NCBI GenBank assembly: GCA_903911145.1
Contig: CAIWCD010000013.1
Span: 1-64,000 of the forward strand
DNA: 64,000 nt
Direction of reading: 5' to 3'
Source of the DNA: an uncultured delta proteobacterium
GTDB lineage: Bacteria > Myxococcota > Myxococcia > Myxococcales > 40CM-4-68-19
A program made the translations under genes and the position numbers. The notes beneath the pieces are model-generated. The model saw only the letters and a program-made list of their open reading frames with translations, ran no database searches and had not been told where the DNA came from. Positions within the stretch are counted from its first letter, which is position 1; every line of letters starts with the position of its first letter. Below, in pieces: positions 45,154 to 54,108 of the stretch.

Positions 45154-45251
45154 CAGGCGGCCCCGATCCATTTTTCCGTGCTCGCTGCTCGGTTCCCGCA
45201 AGGGGAACCTCCGCGGCTGTGCGCGGCAAAAATGGATCGGCCTCCCGCCTG
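45154..45251. repeat. Large nested inverted repeat (possible structured RNA or terminator)
   Basis: CCGATCCATTTTT (45163-45175) is perfectly repeated in inverse as AAAAATGGATCGG (45228-45240). The pairing continues outward through CAGGCGG, with a small bulge, to 45154/45251. Inside lies a second perfect hairpin, GGTTCCC (45191-45197) / GGGAACC (45203-45209). It may be the terminator of the gene ending at 45374, a small structured RNA, or a palindromic mobile repeat. Confidence 0.6.
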
Positions 45252-45373
45252 TCTGTGTATCTCGCTCGCGGCGTCGACACCGTGGGCGCTTGAGCAGTCC
45301 ACGCCCGGGGGGGGACCGATCAACAGCGGGTGGGGTCTCGAGCGGTGCATCGAGACAAACCGAGCCTCTCGAA

Positions 45374-45772
45374 CTAACGCCCTGCGGTGTTGTGCGACGC
45401 AACCATGATTCCGAAAGCAAGAAACGACGAGAGCAGGGCCAGCACGATGCCGACGCAGCCAGCGGCGAACTGGCCGCCATTGCCCTCCCTGATGGCGATG
45501 GCTCCGGATGCGAACGCAATGACCTCGATCACGACGATGAGAGCAAAGGCATCCGTGTTGCCTGCGACCAATAACGTAATACCGACGGCGACAATCGGCG
45601 CAACGATCGCAATTTTCGCTTCACGCGGAGCGCCGGCCGTCACCTCGTCTCTCGCGCGCGGAGCTGCGTCGCGCTCGGCCTCGCTCAGCGCGAATGAGCA
45701 AGGGGTGCAGAGGAGCGATTCGCCGCGGATGACGGAGATTGGGGCGTCGCAGCGAGTGCAGCGCTGAAGCAT
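45374..45772 (-). CDS. Small membrane protein with zinc-ribbon N-terminus
   Basis: 132 residues from ATG 45772 (MLQRCTRCDAPISVIRG). The first ~25 residues have two CxxC motifs (CTRC, CTPC), a zinc ribbon. Residues ~55-130 carry three or four hydrophobic helices (IAIVAPIVAVGITLLVAG; FALIVVIEVIAFASGAIAI; FAAGCVGIVLALLSSFLAFG). This resembles DUF4190-type membrane proteins. The function is unknown. Confidence 0.7.
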   Translation of the reverse strand: MLQRCTRCDAPISVIRGESLLCTPCSFALSEAERDAAPRARDEVTAGAPREAKIAIVAPIVAVGITLLVAGNTDAFALIVVIEVIAFASGAIAIREGNGGQFAAGCVGIVLALLSSFLAFGIMVASHNTAGR

Positions 45773-45841
45773 GGAGAAGCTCCCGGAGAACGAATGGGCG
45801 CTGCGGATATCGTCATCGAGACGCGCACACAATGACGCGCG

Positions 45842-46072
45842 TCACACCGGGCGGTTCTCGCGCTGCGCGCCCCACCAGCGGTGCAGCGAGGCGAGGGTCC
45901 AGAAGATCTCGACGACGCCGAAGGGCCAGGCGCCCTGGAGGAATCCGTAGACGGAGCTGAGGGCGCAGCCGAGAGCGAAGCCGAGGATGTACCAGTGGCT
46001 GCGCTTCTCGAGGGCGTAGCAGACGAGTGTGCCCGTGACGGAGGCAAGGCCGAAGAGCGTGAGGCGATCCAT
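45842..46072 (-). CDS. Small conserved membrane protein (76 residues)
   Basis: Two hydrophobic helices (LTLFGLASVTGTLVCYAL; WYILGFALGCALSSVYGFL) and the closing WPFGVVEIFWTLASLHRWW. I recall this pattern in short proteins of many proteobacteria; its function is unknown. It lies 69 bases upstream of the zinc-ribbon membrane protein on the same strand. Confidence 0.75.
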   Translation of the reverse strand: MDRLTLFGLASVTGTLVCYALEKRSHWYILGFALGCALSSVYGFLQGAWPFGVVEIFWTLASLHRWWGAQRENRPV

Positions 46073-46462
46073 GGGAGCGTCCTATGCCTGCTCACCGCGG
46101 CCGATGCCACGGGCTTCGCGTGAGCGATGCTTGATGGTGATTCGCGTGCAATGCGGCCGGCCGGAACAATGGCGATTCGGGCGCTCCAGTCTGCACGGCA
46201 CTGGCCTTACAAGCGCAGCACGGACAATAGCGCATACGGGAAGAAATCAGGCGCGCAGATCGTCAATCACCAGAGAGCAGCGAGGGCTCTCTGCCTATCG
46301 GGAGGAACCGCGCGTGGCCCCAACTGCGAACTGTTTGGGTTCGCCGTGCAGCCCTGTGCGGAACATCACAGAAATATTCTTGACGGGGATCCAGAGTGGC
46401 CGCAGAAATTCAACACTAGTTAACTATCCTTCGCCTCCGCGGCGCAGGCAGTGAGCCAGACG
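46073..46462. other. 390-base gap upstream of the aldo/keto reductase
   Basis: No gene is supported. It contains a perfect 8-bp hairpin, CAGAGAGC (46271-46278) / GCTCTCTG (46286-46293), with a 7-base loop, of unknown role. The divergent promoters of the small membrane protein and the reductase should lie here. Confidence 0.4.
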
Positions 46463-47317
46463 ATGAGCATTCCCAATCGCAAGGTTCGTGGCATCTCGGT
46501 CCCGTCGATTTTCTATGGAACGGCGTGGAAGGAAGATCGCACGGCGGCGTTGACGGCGCGGGCTCTGGCCGCGGGTTTCCGCGCGATCGACACGGCCAAC
46601 CAGCGCAAGCACTACGTTGAATCCTCGGTCGGTGATGCGATCTACGCGGCTCGTCAGCAGACAGGAGGACTGCGTCGCGCGGAGCTCTTCCTCCAGTCGA
46701 AGTTCACGCATCCGCGCGAGCAGGATCATCGGCTGCCCTACGAGGCCTCCGCTCCGACGACCGAGCAGGTTGCCCAGTCGTTTCAATCGACGCTCAAGCA
46801 CCTGCATACCGACTATCTCGATTCCTATCTTCTCCACTCTCCCATCTCTGGCGCCGGTCTCGCCGAGGCCGATTGGGATGCGTGGAAGGCGATCATCGCG
46901 CTGCAGAAGGCGGGGCGTGTGCGGATGATCGGCATCAGCAACGTGTCGCTCGCCCAGCTCGAACTGCTCCTCAAGAGCGGATTGGAAAAGCCGGCGTTCA
47001 TCCAGAATCGCTGCTTTGCCCGCCTCGGATGGGACCGCGATATCCGCGAGTATTGCCGCGCCAACGATATTCTCTACCAGGGGTATGGCCTGCTGACCGC
47101 CAACTCTCGCGAAATCGTGCGGCCGCAGATCTCCCGCATTCTCCTGCGCACGGGAGCGACGCCCGCGCAGTTGGTATACCGATACGCGATGCAGATCGGG
47201 ATCATCCCACTGACCGGAACCTCAGACTCGATTCATATGTCTGAGGATCTCGACTGCATGAAGATCACCCTCACCGCAGACGATTTCGCCGCGGTCGATC
47301 GGGTGGGAGCGGAATAG
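46463..47317 (+). CDS. Aldo/keto reductase
   Basis: 284 residues from ATG 46463 (GTG 46451 possible). It is an NADPH-dependent TIM-barrel reductase. The catalytic Asp is in AIDTANQRKHYVESSVG (the Tyr is shifted to KHY compared with the usual YGNE form), Lys in LQSKFTHPREQDHRLPYE and His in LDSYLLHSP. The C-terminal cofactor region is GATPAQLVYRYAMQIGIIPL. This matches a subfamily with DTANQRKHY shared by fungi and bacteria. The substrate is unknown. Confidence 0.9.
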   Translation: MSIPNRKVRGISVPSIFYGTAWKEDRTAALTARALAAGFRAIDTANQRKHYVESSVGDAIYAARQQTGGLRRAELFLQSKFTHPREQDHRLPYEASAPTTEQVAQSFQSTLKHLHTDYLDSYLLHSPISGAGLAEADWDAWKAIIALQKAGRVRMIGISNVSLAQLELLLKSGLEKPAFIQNRCFARLGWDRDIREYCRANDILYQGYGLLTANSREIVRPQISRILLRTGATPAQLVYRYAMQIGIIPLTGTSDSIHMSEDLDCMKITLTADDFAAVDRVGAE

Positions 47318-47498
47318 TACGGCCGCGTCGCCGCCGACGACGCCATTACGAGTAGCGCGGGTTATATCAACCGGGTTGGCCACGATGTCGTGGTCGCGCT
47401 TTCCCTCGAACTCATTTCTGCTTCCCTGGAGTGCGCGATTGCACTATCCAGCGATGGCCCTGCTTCAGCGTTGTTGATCCGATTCTGGAGGTACAAGC

Positions 47499-47996
47499 AT
47501 GGTTCGATTCCTCAAGCCGTTGGTCGTTGCAGGCTTGCCACTGCTGCTCGCCTTGACCGGTTGTCACAACGTCAAGCGGGACAACCCTTCCGGACTGGTG
47601 CACGAGATCCACGAACGATGGCAGTTCGATTCCGACGCCGTGCGGCGGTTCGATAAGACGATCTATGTCAACCAGCAGGCCACGGACTTGAATGCGCGAT
47701 TCAAGGAGATCTACCTCTCGCTCGATCGACGCTCCGGGAAGCCTTATGTATTCGATCGCACGGTCGCCATGTCCCTTGCCGCCGGGATGGACGAGTGGCA
47801 TCGCAAGGCAGACGAGTACGACCAGTATAGCTCTGGACTTTATTATAAGACCTACTGTCGCTTATTCGGGGCATTGGTCGCCCGCTACGTGGAAGAGCAC
47901 GGCGAGACGGAGACGGTCGCGATGCTCGACGAAATCGATGCATATGATCAGGCCTGGTGGTTGATTCACGATTACGTCCCGAACGACATGCCTTGA
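47499..47996 (+). CDS. Small lipoprotein of unknown function
   Basis: 165 residues from ATG 47499, with GGAGG placed ideally upstream. The signal peptide ends in lipobox ALTGC. The mature part is acidic and helical, rich in Tyr and Asp (DEYDQYSSGLYYKTYCRLFG; DAYDQAWWLIHDYVPND), with a single further cysteine. No family is recognised. Confidence 0.75.
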   Translation: MVRFLKPLVVAGLPLLLALTGCHNVKRDNPSGLVHEIHERWQFDSDAVRRFDKTIYVNQQATDLNARFKEIYLSLDRRSGKPYVFDRTVAMSLAAGMDEWHRKADEYDQYSSGLYYKTYCRLFGALVARYVEEHGETETVAMLDEIDAYDQAWWLIHDYVPNDMP

Positions 47997-48198
47997 TTGC
48001 CGCACCACAGCGACCGATCAGCGGCAGGCCCCGCCGTGCGTTCTACTGCATGCAGGGAGGCCTCGCGCGACGGATCGCCGCAGCGGGATTCCGGGACCGA
48101 TCTCGATCTACAAAGCGAGCGCGAAGAGGGCGTGGTCGCACGCTGCGGTGGTGCAATTTCAAATCGTCGAACGCAGTGACTTGAAGAGCGGAGTTCAT

Positions 48199-50649
48199 AT
48201 GTCGAGGGTTCCGGACGCGCCTGCGCAAGCGACGCAGCGAAAGGCTGCTGGATTGGCGCCGCTCCTGCGCGCCGTGATCTCCATCGCGACCATCCTCGGT
48301 CTCTCCATCTGCGCGATCCCCTCTGCGCACGCGGAAGAAACCAAGGGCCCCGCGCCCCGCGCCAAGCCGCTGCTCGCGGTGCTGGAGCTGACCAACAAGG
48401 TCGAGGACAACCAGGAACTCGCCAGCGCGCGCTCCTATCTGACCGATATGGTGCGCAATCGCGCCAAGGACCTCGTTCCCTGGATCGAAGTCATTACCCG
48501 CGAGAACATCGTCGCCATCCTCGAGGGGCAAGGAAAGAAGTACGAGGAGTGCTTTTCCGAGAACGAATGTGAAGTGAGCGTCGGACAGAATCTCGGCGCG
48601 GACTATGTCGCGTCGGGCACCATCTTGAAATTCGGCGGCGAGCTGCGGCTGGTCTTGAAGCTCCACGACACGCATACCAACGGACTCCTGAAAGGGCTCG
48701 AAGTCGAAGGGTCCGATCTCAAGACGCTGGCCACCAATCTCGGGCCGGCGGTCGGGCAGCTCCTGGCGCCGCTGCTTGAGTCGGACATCTCGTCTGGAAA
48801 GAAGGGAGAGCAGGCGACCACGGGAGAGCTGTTCCTCTCGGCGAGTCCGGCGCAGGCGACGTACCAGATTGATGGCGGCTCCGCGGGCACGCTCGGCAAG
48901 GGAGGCACGGCGCTCTTGACCTTGCCGTTGGGAAAGCACCGCATCACGCTGCGGCTTGCGGGATACCAGACGGCGGAGCGTGAGGTCCTGATCCAGGCGG
49001 GCGCGCCTGCGAGCATCAAGGAGACGCTGCTGGTCCCTCCCCCACCGCAGACCGCTGCGGGCCGCGCCTTCCTCACCGTCGAGAGCACGCCGCCGCAGGC
49101 AACGATTTTTCTCGACGGCAACGACACCGGGAAGGTGACGCCCGCCAACTTCAAGGATCTCGCGCCCGGGCCGCACGAGATCGTGCTCAAGCGCGCGCTC
49201 TATCTCGACCACCGGGAGAGCAAGGTGCTCGCCGACGAGGAGCCCGCGGCGGTGCTCATCGATCTCACGCCAGACTTCGGCGATCTCGTCGTCGAGAGCA
49301 CACCGCGCGGTGCCGCGATCACCCTCGATGGCGAGCTGCGCGAGGAGCGAACGCCTGCCCGTTTCGAGAAGCTGCCCAGCGGCGCGCACCGGGTTGAGCT
49401 GTCGCTGCCTCGCTACGAGAGCGCGCGCAAGACGATGGTGATCGAGCCGGGCACCAGCCCTGCGTGGAAGGCGGAGCTTGCGGCCACCTTCGCCTCGGTC
49501 GAGTTCAGCTCCGAGCCATCCGGCGCAACCATCTTCGTCGACGACGTCGAACTCGGCCAGACGCCGCTCGCGCGCGAACTCGATCGCGGCACGCACAAGG
49601 TCCGCATGAAGAAGAGACTGCACGCCGAGCAGAGCGCGGCGCTGGTGGTCGAGGGAGGAAAGCCGCAGCGAGTGGCGCTCACGCTCTCTGCCCGATTCGG
49701 CGCGCTCCACGTGGTGGCGCTCGCGGGCGGTGCGCCCATCGAGGATGCCGAGGTGCTGGTGCAGGGAGAGAGCCGGGGCAAGGCCCCGCTGACGGTGAAC
49801 GAAATCCCCGAGGGAGTGGTGGCGCTCGAGGTGCGCGCGCCGTTCCACGCTCCGTTCATCTCGCAGGTGAAGATCGCCCGCGGTGCTCCTGTCGAGGTGC
49901 ACGCCGAACTCAAGGCCGAGTACGGATTCGTGCAGGCGCGCGCGGACCAGCCCGCCACTGTCGAGGTCGATGGCCGGGCGCAAGGTCCCGCGGACGGCAG
50001 CAGCATCAAAGTCGCGGTGGGCACGCGCCACATCTCGGTGCACCCCGAGCAGCCCGGTCGATACCAGACCTTCGAGCGCGAGGTGGTGGTGGCGCCGCTG
50101 GCCACGGAGAAGCTCGAGGCGAAGCTCGTCGCGCGGATGGGGAAGCTCGTGGTGCAGTCCACGCCAGCGGGCGCGACGGTGTTCATCGATGGACAGGAGC
50201 AGGGGCAGACGCCGAAGCGGCTCGACCTGTTCTCCGGCCCTGTGCAGCTCGTGCTGAAGAAGGATCGATATCTCGACTGGAGCGGCCCAGCGCAGGTGCG
50301 CGAGGGGCAGACCGAGAGTGTCACCGCGGAGATGAAGAGCGTAGATCTCGCGCAGTACGAGAGCGCGCGGCGCGTGCGGCGATCGATTTACTGGGGAGCT
50401 GGTGCGGTGGGCGTGCTGGTGCTCTCGGGCGTGGTGGAGGGGCTCGCGCACAAGTATTCGTCGGATGAATCCTCCGCGCTGTCCCGGTACGCCGCGGCCT
50501 CCGAACCCGCGGCCATCGCGGCTGCGCGCGGGGATGCGACGTCGGCCGCCTCGAGCGCGCGCGCCGCACAGTATGCAGCCCTGAGCATCGCGGTGGCGGC
50601 GATCATCCCAATCGGCTTCGCGGTCTGGAACCTGGTAGGTGCGCAATGA
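48199..50649 (+). CDS. CsgG-like/PEGA-repeat envelope protein
   Basis: 816 residues from ATG 48199 (MSRVPDAPAQ) with CGGAG upstream. After a signal segment (ISIATILGLSICAIPSAHA) comes a CsgG/TolB-like domain of about 150 residues (LLAVLELTNKVEDNQELASA; GQNLGADYVASGTILKFGGE). At least six PEGA-like units of ~80 residues follow (VESTPPQATIFLDGNDTGKV; SSEPSGATIFVDDVELGQTP; QSTPAGATVFIDGQEQGQTP). Near the C-terminus are two hydrophobic segments (YWGAGAVGVLVLSGVV; LSIAVAAIIPIGFAVWNLV). Its stop overlaps the next gene (ATGA), so it works with the Cys-rich DUF1566 protein. Confidence 0.82.
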   Translation: MSRVPDAPAQATQRKAAGLAPLLRAVISIATILGLSICAIPSAHAEETKGPAPRAKPLLAVLELTNKVEDNQELASARSYLTDMVRNRAKDLVPWIEVITRENIVAILEGQGKKYEECFSENECEVSVGQNLGADYVASGTILKFGGELRLVLKLHDTHTNGLLKGLEVEGSDLKTLATNLGPAVGQLLAPLLESDISSGKKGEQATTGELFLSASPAQATYQIDGGSAGTLGKGGTALLTLPLGKHRITLRLAGYQTAEREVLIQAGAPASIKETLLVPPPPQTAAGRAFLTVESTPPQATIFLDGNDTGKVTPANFKDLAPGPHEIVLKRALYLDHRESKVLADEEPAAVLIDLTPDFGDLVVESTPRGAAITLDGELREERTPARFEKLPSGAHRVELSLPRYESARKTMVIEPGTSPAWKAELAATFASVEFSSEPSGATIFVDDVELGQTPLARELDRGTHKVRMKKRLHAEQSAALVVEGGKPQRVALTLSARFGALHVVALAGGAPIEDAEVLVQGESRGKAPLTVNEIPEGVVALEVRAPFHAPFISQVKIARGAPVEVHAELKAEYGFVQARADQPATVEVDGRAQGPADGSSIKVAVGTRHISVHPEQPGRYQTFEREVVVAPLATEKLEAKLVARMGKLVVQSTPAGATVFIDGQEQGQTPKRLDLFSGPVQLVLKKDRYLDWSGPAQVREGQTESVTAEMKSVDLAQYESARRVRRSIYWGAGAVGVLVLSGVVEGLAHKYSSDESSALSRYAAASEPAAIAAARGDATSAASSARAAQYAALSIAVAAIIPIGFAVWNLVGAQ

Positions 50650-52076
50650 TCCGCTCGAGCAGCAAACCATCCGGCCTCGCCACTCTCCTCGCCTGCACGT
50701 TCGCCGCCTCCTGCGTCGATACTTCCGATCCGCTCTTCACGAACGTCTGGGATTCGCAGGGCAGCGGAACGCTGCAGGTGCAGTTCAACATCTCGGGGGG
50801 GCCCAGTCTGATCGCGATCTCCTGGTACGCCGCGGGAGTCTATCCATTGCCCGCGACCTGGCGGCTCCTCGAGGGGCCGTGCGGTGCAGCGCCGAGCGCG
50901 TTCACCAAGGTCGCCGAAGGGGCGTGGGACTATCATGGCGAAGCCTCTGAATCGAACGTCACCGCTGGAATATGCCGCGGCTATCGCCTCCTCGGGATCT
51001 CAGCAACTGGAACCCTCACGGCGCCCTCTGCGGAAAAGACGTTCACTCCCGAGTGCAGGCCGGGCGAGCATGTCTGCGGCGGCGCCTGCGTGACCGACCC
51101 GAATACCGACTCGCACCACTGCGGCGCAGCCTGCCTCGACTGCGCGACGACCGTTGGGACAGGGGCCTTCTGCCAGGCGGGCACCTGCCAGTGCCCAAGC
51201 AATCAGACGGCCTGCGGCGGCGCCTGCGTGAGCACGAGCAACGACGCAACCCACTGCGGAGCGAGCTGCGCCAACTGCGCCACCACAGTCGGCGTGGGCG
51301 CGTTTTGCAATTCTGGCACCTGCGAATGCCCGGGCGCCTATCTGGTCTGCGGAGGGACGTGCGCCAACACAGTAAGCGATCCGAGCCACTGCGGCTCCTC
51401 CTGCGCGAACTGCGCCACCACTGTTGGCGCCGGTGCAATCTGCAATGCCGGCGTCTGCGGATGCGCGGGCACAGCGACGGTCGTCTGCGGAGGGATCTGC
51501 GCCGACCCATCGTCGGACGCGAACCATTGCGGCGCCTCGTGCGCAAACTGCGCGAGCACAGTGGGAACGGGCGCCATCTGCCACGCCGGAGTCTGCGGCT
51601 GCGCACCGGGAACGCAGCTGCAGAGCGGAACCTGCATCACCACCGACTGGGCCGAGTGGCCGCTGCCCCCGGAGCCGCCGGCCTCGTCCTATCAAGTGGG
51701 CACGGGGAGCGCTGTGGGAGTGGTGTTCGACACCGTGACCGGCCTCGTCTGGCAGCAGACCGTCCCGAGCGGGGGATACACGCAGAGCGCGGCGGCGAAC
51801 TACTGCGCAACCCTGAGCCTCGACCCGAGCTGGATTCCAGTCGGCGGCTGGCGGCTGCCTTCGTACGTCGAGCTCTACTCGATCGTCGACCATACCCAGG
51901 CGCAACCATCCATCGACGCCACCGCGTTCCCCGGAGCGCCGTCCTCCGAATTCTGGACCTCCTCGCCCGTCGCGTATCCCCCTTCGTCGGGGGATGGGTG
52001 GCTCGTCGACTTCATTAACGGCTATTCCATCTACACAGAGACCACACTCAACTTCTCGGTTCGCTGCGTCCATTAA
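50646..52076 (+). CDS. Cys-rich repeat lipoprotein with DUF1566 (Lcl_C) domain
   Basis: 476 residues, translationally coupled to the PEGA gene. The signal peptide ends in AASC. After a ~110-residue domain there are four repeats of about 47 residues with the pattern CGGxC...HCGxxCxxCATTVGxGAxCxxGxCxC, rich in disulfide-forming cysteines. The C-terminal ~130 residues are a DUF1566/Lcl_C domain (VTGLVWQQTV; GGWRLPSYVELYSIVDH; EFWTSSPVAYPPSSGDGWLV; SVRCVH). Lcl_C is named after the C-terminal domain of a Legionella collagen-like adhesin. A surface adhesin or glycan-binding role is likely. Confidence 0.85.
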   Translation: MIRSSSKPSGLATLLACTFAASCVDTSDPLFTNVWDSQGSGTLQVQFNISGGPSLIAISWYAAGVYPLPATWRLLEGPCGAAPSAFTKVAEGAWDYHGEASESNVTAGICRGYRLLGISATGTLTAPSAEKTFTPECRPGEHVCGGACVTDPNTDSHHCGAACLDCATTVGTGAFCQAGTCQCPSNQTACGGACVSTSNDATHCGASCANCATTVGVGAFCNSGTCECPGAYLVCGGTCANTVSDPSHCGSSCANCATTVGAGAICNAGVCGCAGTATVVCGGICADPSSDANHCGASCANCASTVGTGAICHAGVCGCAPGTQLQSGTCITTDWAEWPLPPEPPASSYQVGTGSAVGVVFDTVTGLVWQQTVPSGGYTQSAAANYCATLSLDPSWIPVGGWRLPSYVELYSIVDHTQAQPSIDATAFPGAPSSEFWTSSPVAYPPSSGDGWLVDFINGYSIYTETTLNFSVRCVH

Positions 52077-52148
52077 TGGCATTGACTTCCCTCGCAGCAC
52101 GCTCGAGCAGGGCCGAGGAAGTGTCAGGTTGAGAGCAAGGAGTCAGGC

Positions 52149-52616
52149 ATGGAGCGGATGAAGTCGTGGTTGTTCAGCGGAGCGGCAACGGGCGGGCTGC
52201 TGCTGGTCCTCGTCGCCGGAGCGGCGCACGCGTTTGCGCCCCCGGGTCGATATACGATCAGCGCGAATACCGTGGTTGATACCAAGACCACGCTGACCTG
52301 GCAGCGGACAGTGGACGCGCATTCCTATACCTACGCCGGTGCGCAGACGTATTGCGCCGGACTGGCGCTGGGCGGCGTCGCGGCAGGCGGCTGGCGCTTA
52401 CCGAATGTGCGGGAACTGATGTCGATCGTCGACGTCGGGTCCGCAAACCCTGCAATCGACACCGCGGCATTCCCCAACACGCCCTCCTACTATTTCTGGA
52501 CCGCGAATATCGACGTCCGGGACACCACGCAGGGCTTGTCCGTCGAGTTCCAGGATGGGCAGACCTCGGTCATGACCCTGACCGACACGACCGTGCGCGT
52601 GCGCTGCGTCCATTAG
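52149..52616 (+). CDS. Secreted DUF1566 (Lcl_C) domain protein
   Basis: 155 residues. A signal peptide (SWLFSGAATGGLLLVLVAGAAHA) is followed by a single DUF1566 domain with the same landmarks as the preceding gene (TTLTWQRTVD; GGWRLPNVRELMSIVDVGSA; YYFWTANIDVRD; VRVRCVH). It starts 73 bases after that gene and is probably its partner or a recent derivative. Confidence 0.85.
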   Translation: MERMKSWLFSGAATGGLLLVLVAGAAHAFAPPGRYTISANTVVDTKTTLTWQRTVDAHSYTYAGAQTYCAGLALGGVAAGGWRLPNVRELMSIVDVGSANPAIDTAAFPNTPSYYFWTANIDVRDTTQGLSVEFQDGQTSVMTLTDTTVRVRCVH

Positions 52617-52845
52617 CGACGACGCGGCTTGGGCCGTGAACACCGGAGCACCTCACCTTTCACGCGATTGCGCGTGCTGGGTGTCGGCCTGATTTTTCCT
52701 CCGTGAAGCCATCCACCGGAAGGCTGATCATCATCGGGCGCAGCGCGGATAGAGGGCGGCGAGCCGTCTCCATATCGTGACCAAGTAGACACGGTTTGAG
52801 ATGCCCCGCGCAGCGCCCTTCGCACCCCCACGATGGAGTCCGCTG

Positions 52846-54108
52846 ATGAACCCGAACCGCTCCTCCCCCTCCTGTAACGTTTCCACCATGGCCAGGCATG
52901 CCGTCGCGATCGCCATCGCCGTCGGCAGCGTCGGCTGCGGGCCCGGCTCAGAGGCCGCACCCGATGCTGCGTCCACCGACAGCAACGGCGCCGATCTCTT
53001 CATCGGTCACAGCACCTGGGACAAGGACTCCGACGGCGTGAACACCACGCTGCGCGTCTGCTGGAAGTCGGTCGACCACGAGAACGCCGACTACGCGATG
53101 CTCCGCAATGTGGTGCGCAACGCCGTCGCCGCGACCTGGGAGCGAGAGAGCAACGTGCGCTTTACTGAGTGGGGCCCCTGCCCTTCATGGCCCGCGTCGC
53201 GCGAGATCCAGATCTCCATCGACGATTCTCAGCCGCACACCGGGCTCAAGATCTTTGGCAGCGTGCCCGTCACCTTCAACTTTGATTTCGCGAACTGGAG
53301 CCCATCCTGCGCGAATCCCGCGTTCAAGGCGTCCTGCGTGCACGATATCGCCGTGCACGAGTTCGGCCACGCCATCGGGTTTAATCATGAGCAGGCGCGC
53401 ACCGACACGCCGGCGAGCTGCACCAACCACGATACCTTCGACTGGGCGGTTGGAATCCTTGGCGGCACGTATTACGGCTCGTGGGATCACGACTCGGTCA
53501 TGAACTACTGCAACCCGATCTGGAACAACGATGGCCGCCTGAGCTTCTACGACGTCGGCGGCGTGCAGTGGACGTATGGGCCGCGGACCGCCCCCAACGC
53601 CTGCCAGCGCGCAAGCGATCTCTATGGAATCGCCGCGAACGTGACCTGGGGATTCGCGCCCGCCGACGTGCGTACCTGGTGGGCAGACAACCACTGCAGT
53701 ACAGCCCCCATTTCGACCAACACCTGCCAGCGCGCGAGCGATACGTACGGAATCTCGCCGAACACGATGTCGTTCGCGCCGACGGACGTGCAGGCCTGGT
53801 GGAAGGCGAACGCGTGCACGACGCGCCCGGTTGGCCCCACCGCTTGCGAGCGGGCCAGCGACCTCTACGGGATTCGCGGAGGCATCGACTGGGGATTCGC
53901 GCCCACCGACGTGCGCACCTGGTGGACGGCCAACGGCTGCAACAAGCAGCCGACCGCGGCGAACAGCTGCCAGATGGTCAGCGATCTCTACGGAACCTAC
54001 GGCGGTAACACCTGGGGATTCGCACCGGCCGACGTGCGCGCCTGGTGGACGGCGAACAGCTGCAACACGCGGCCCGTCGGGTTCAGCCAGCGCACGGTCG
54101 CGCGATAG
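52846..54108 (+). CDS. Astacin-like zinc metalloprotease with four C-terminal repeats
   Basis: 420 residues from ATG 52846 with GGAG upstream. The signal ends in GSVGC, a likely lipobox. The catalytic domain has the zinc site HEFGHAIGFNHEQAR (HExxHxxGFxHE), the Met-turn SVMNY and several Cys pairs. This is the astacin/metzincin pattern, lacking the final Arg-Asp-Arg of typical astacins. Four repeats of ~39 residues close the protein (consensus CQxxSDLYG...FAPxDVxxWWxxNxC), with two Cys and a Trp pair each. They may bind glycans or peptidoglycan. A secreted peptidase for prey or matrix is plausible. Confidence 0.85.
   Translation: MNPNRSSPSCNVSTMARHAVAIAIAVGSVGCGPGSEAAPDAASTDSNGADLFIGHSTWDKDSDGVNTTLRVCWKSVDHENADYAMLRNVVRNAVAATWERESNVRFTEWGPCPSWPASREIQISIDDSQPHTGLKIFGSVPVTFNFDFANWSPSCANPAFKASCVHDIAVHEFGHAIGFNHEQARTDTPASCTNHDTFDWAVGILGGTYYGSWDHDSVMNYCNPIWNNDGRLSFYDVGGVQWTYGPRTAPNACQRASDLYGIAANVTWGFAPADVRTWWADNHCSTAPISTNTCQRASDTYGISPNTMSFAPTDVQAWWKANACTTRPVGPTACERASDLYGIRGGIDWGFAPTDVRTWWTANGCNKQPTAANSCQMVSDLYGTYGGNTWGFAPADVRAWWTANSCNTRPVGFSQRTVAR
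53590..54075 (+). repeat. Four tandem ~120-bp repeats in the astacin-like gene
   Basis: Four in-frame units encode CQRASDLYG...FAPADVRTWW...C modules (starting near 53601, 53724, 53847 and 53967). The second differs most (SPNTMSFAPTDVQ). Identity at DNA level suggests recent duplication. Confidence 0.75.

Larger units (their letters stand above)
44892..45373. other. 482-base non-coding region upstream of the alpha operon
   Basis: The region holds, from right to left, a large nested inverted repeat (45154-45251), a sigma-70-type promoter (45090-45118) and a leader with a hairpin (44972-44990). A run of eight Gs lies near 45303-45313. I see no gene. A segment resembling a tRNA T-arm near 44947-44963 has no matching acceptor or anticodon stem. 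Confidence 0.6.

Noticed and set aside
47318-47498. A possible gene in the gap before the small lipoprotein at 47499
   Set aside because: No frame with a ribosome site is seen; it is treated as promoter DNA.
48043-50670. An 875-codon open frame on the minus strand, antisense to the PEGA gene
   Set aside because: The plus-strand gene has a signal peptide, ribosome site, clear PEGA repeats and a coupled neighbour. The antisense frame is Arg/His-rich with no domain and is a by-product of high GC content.
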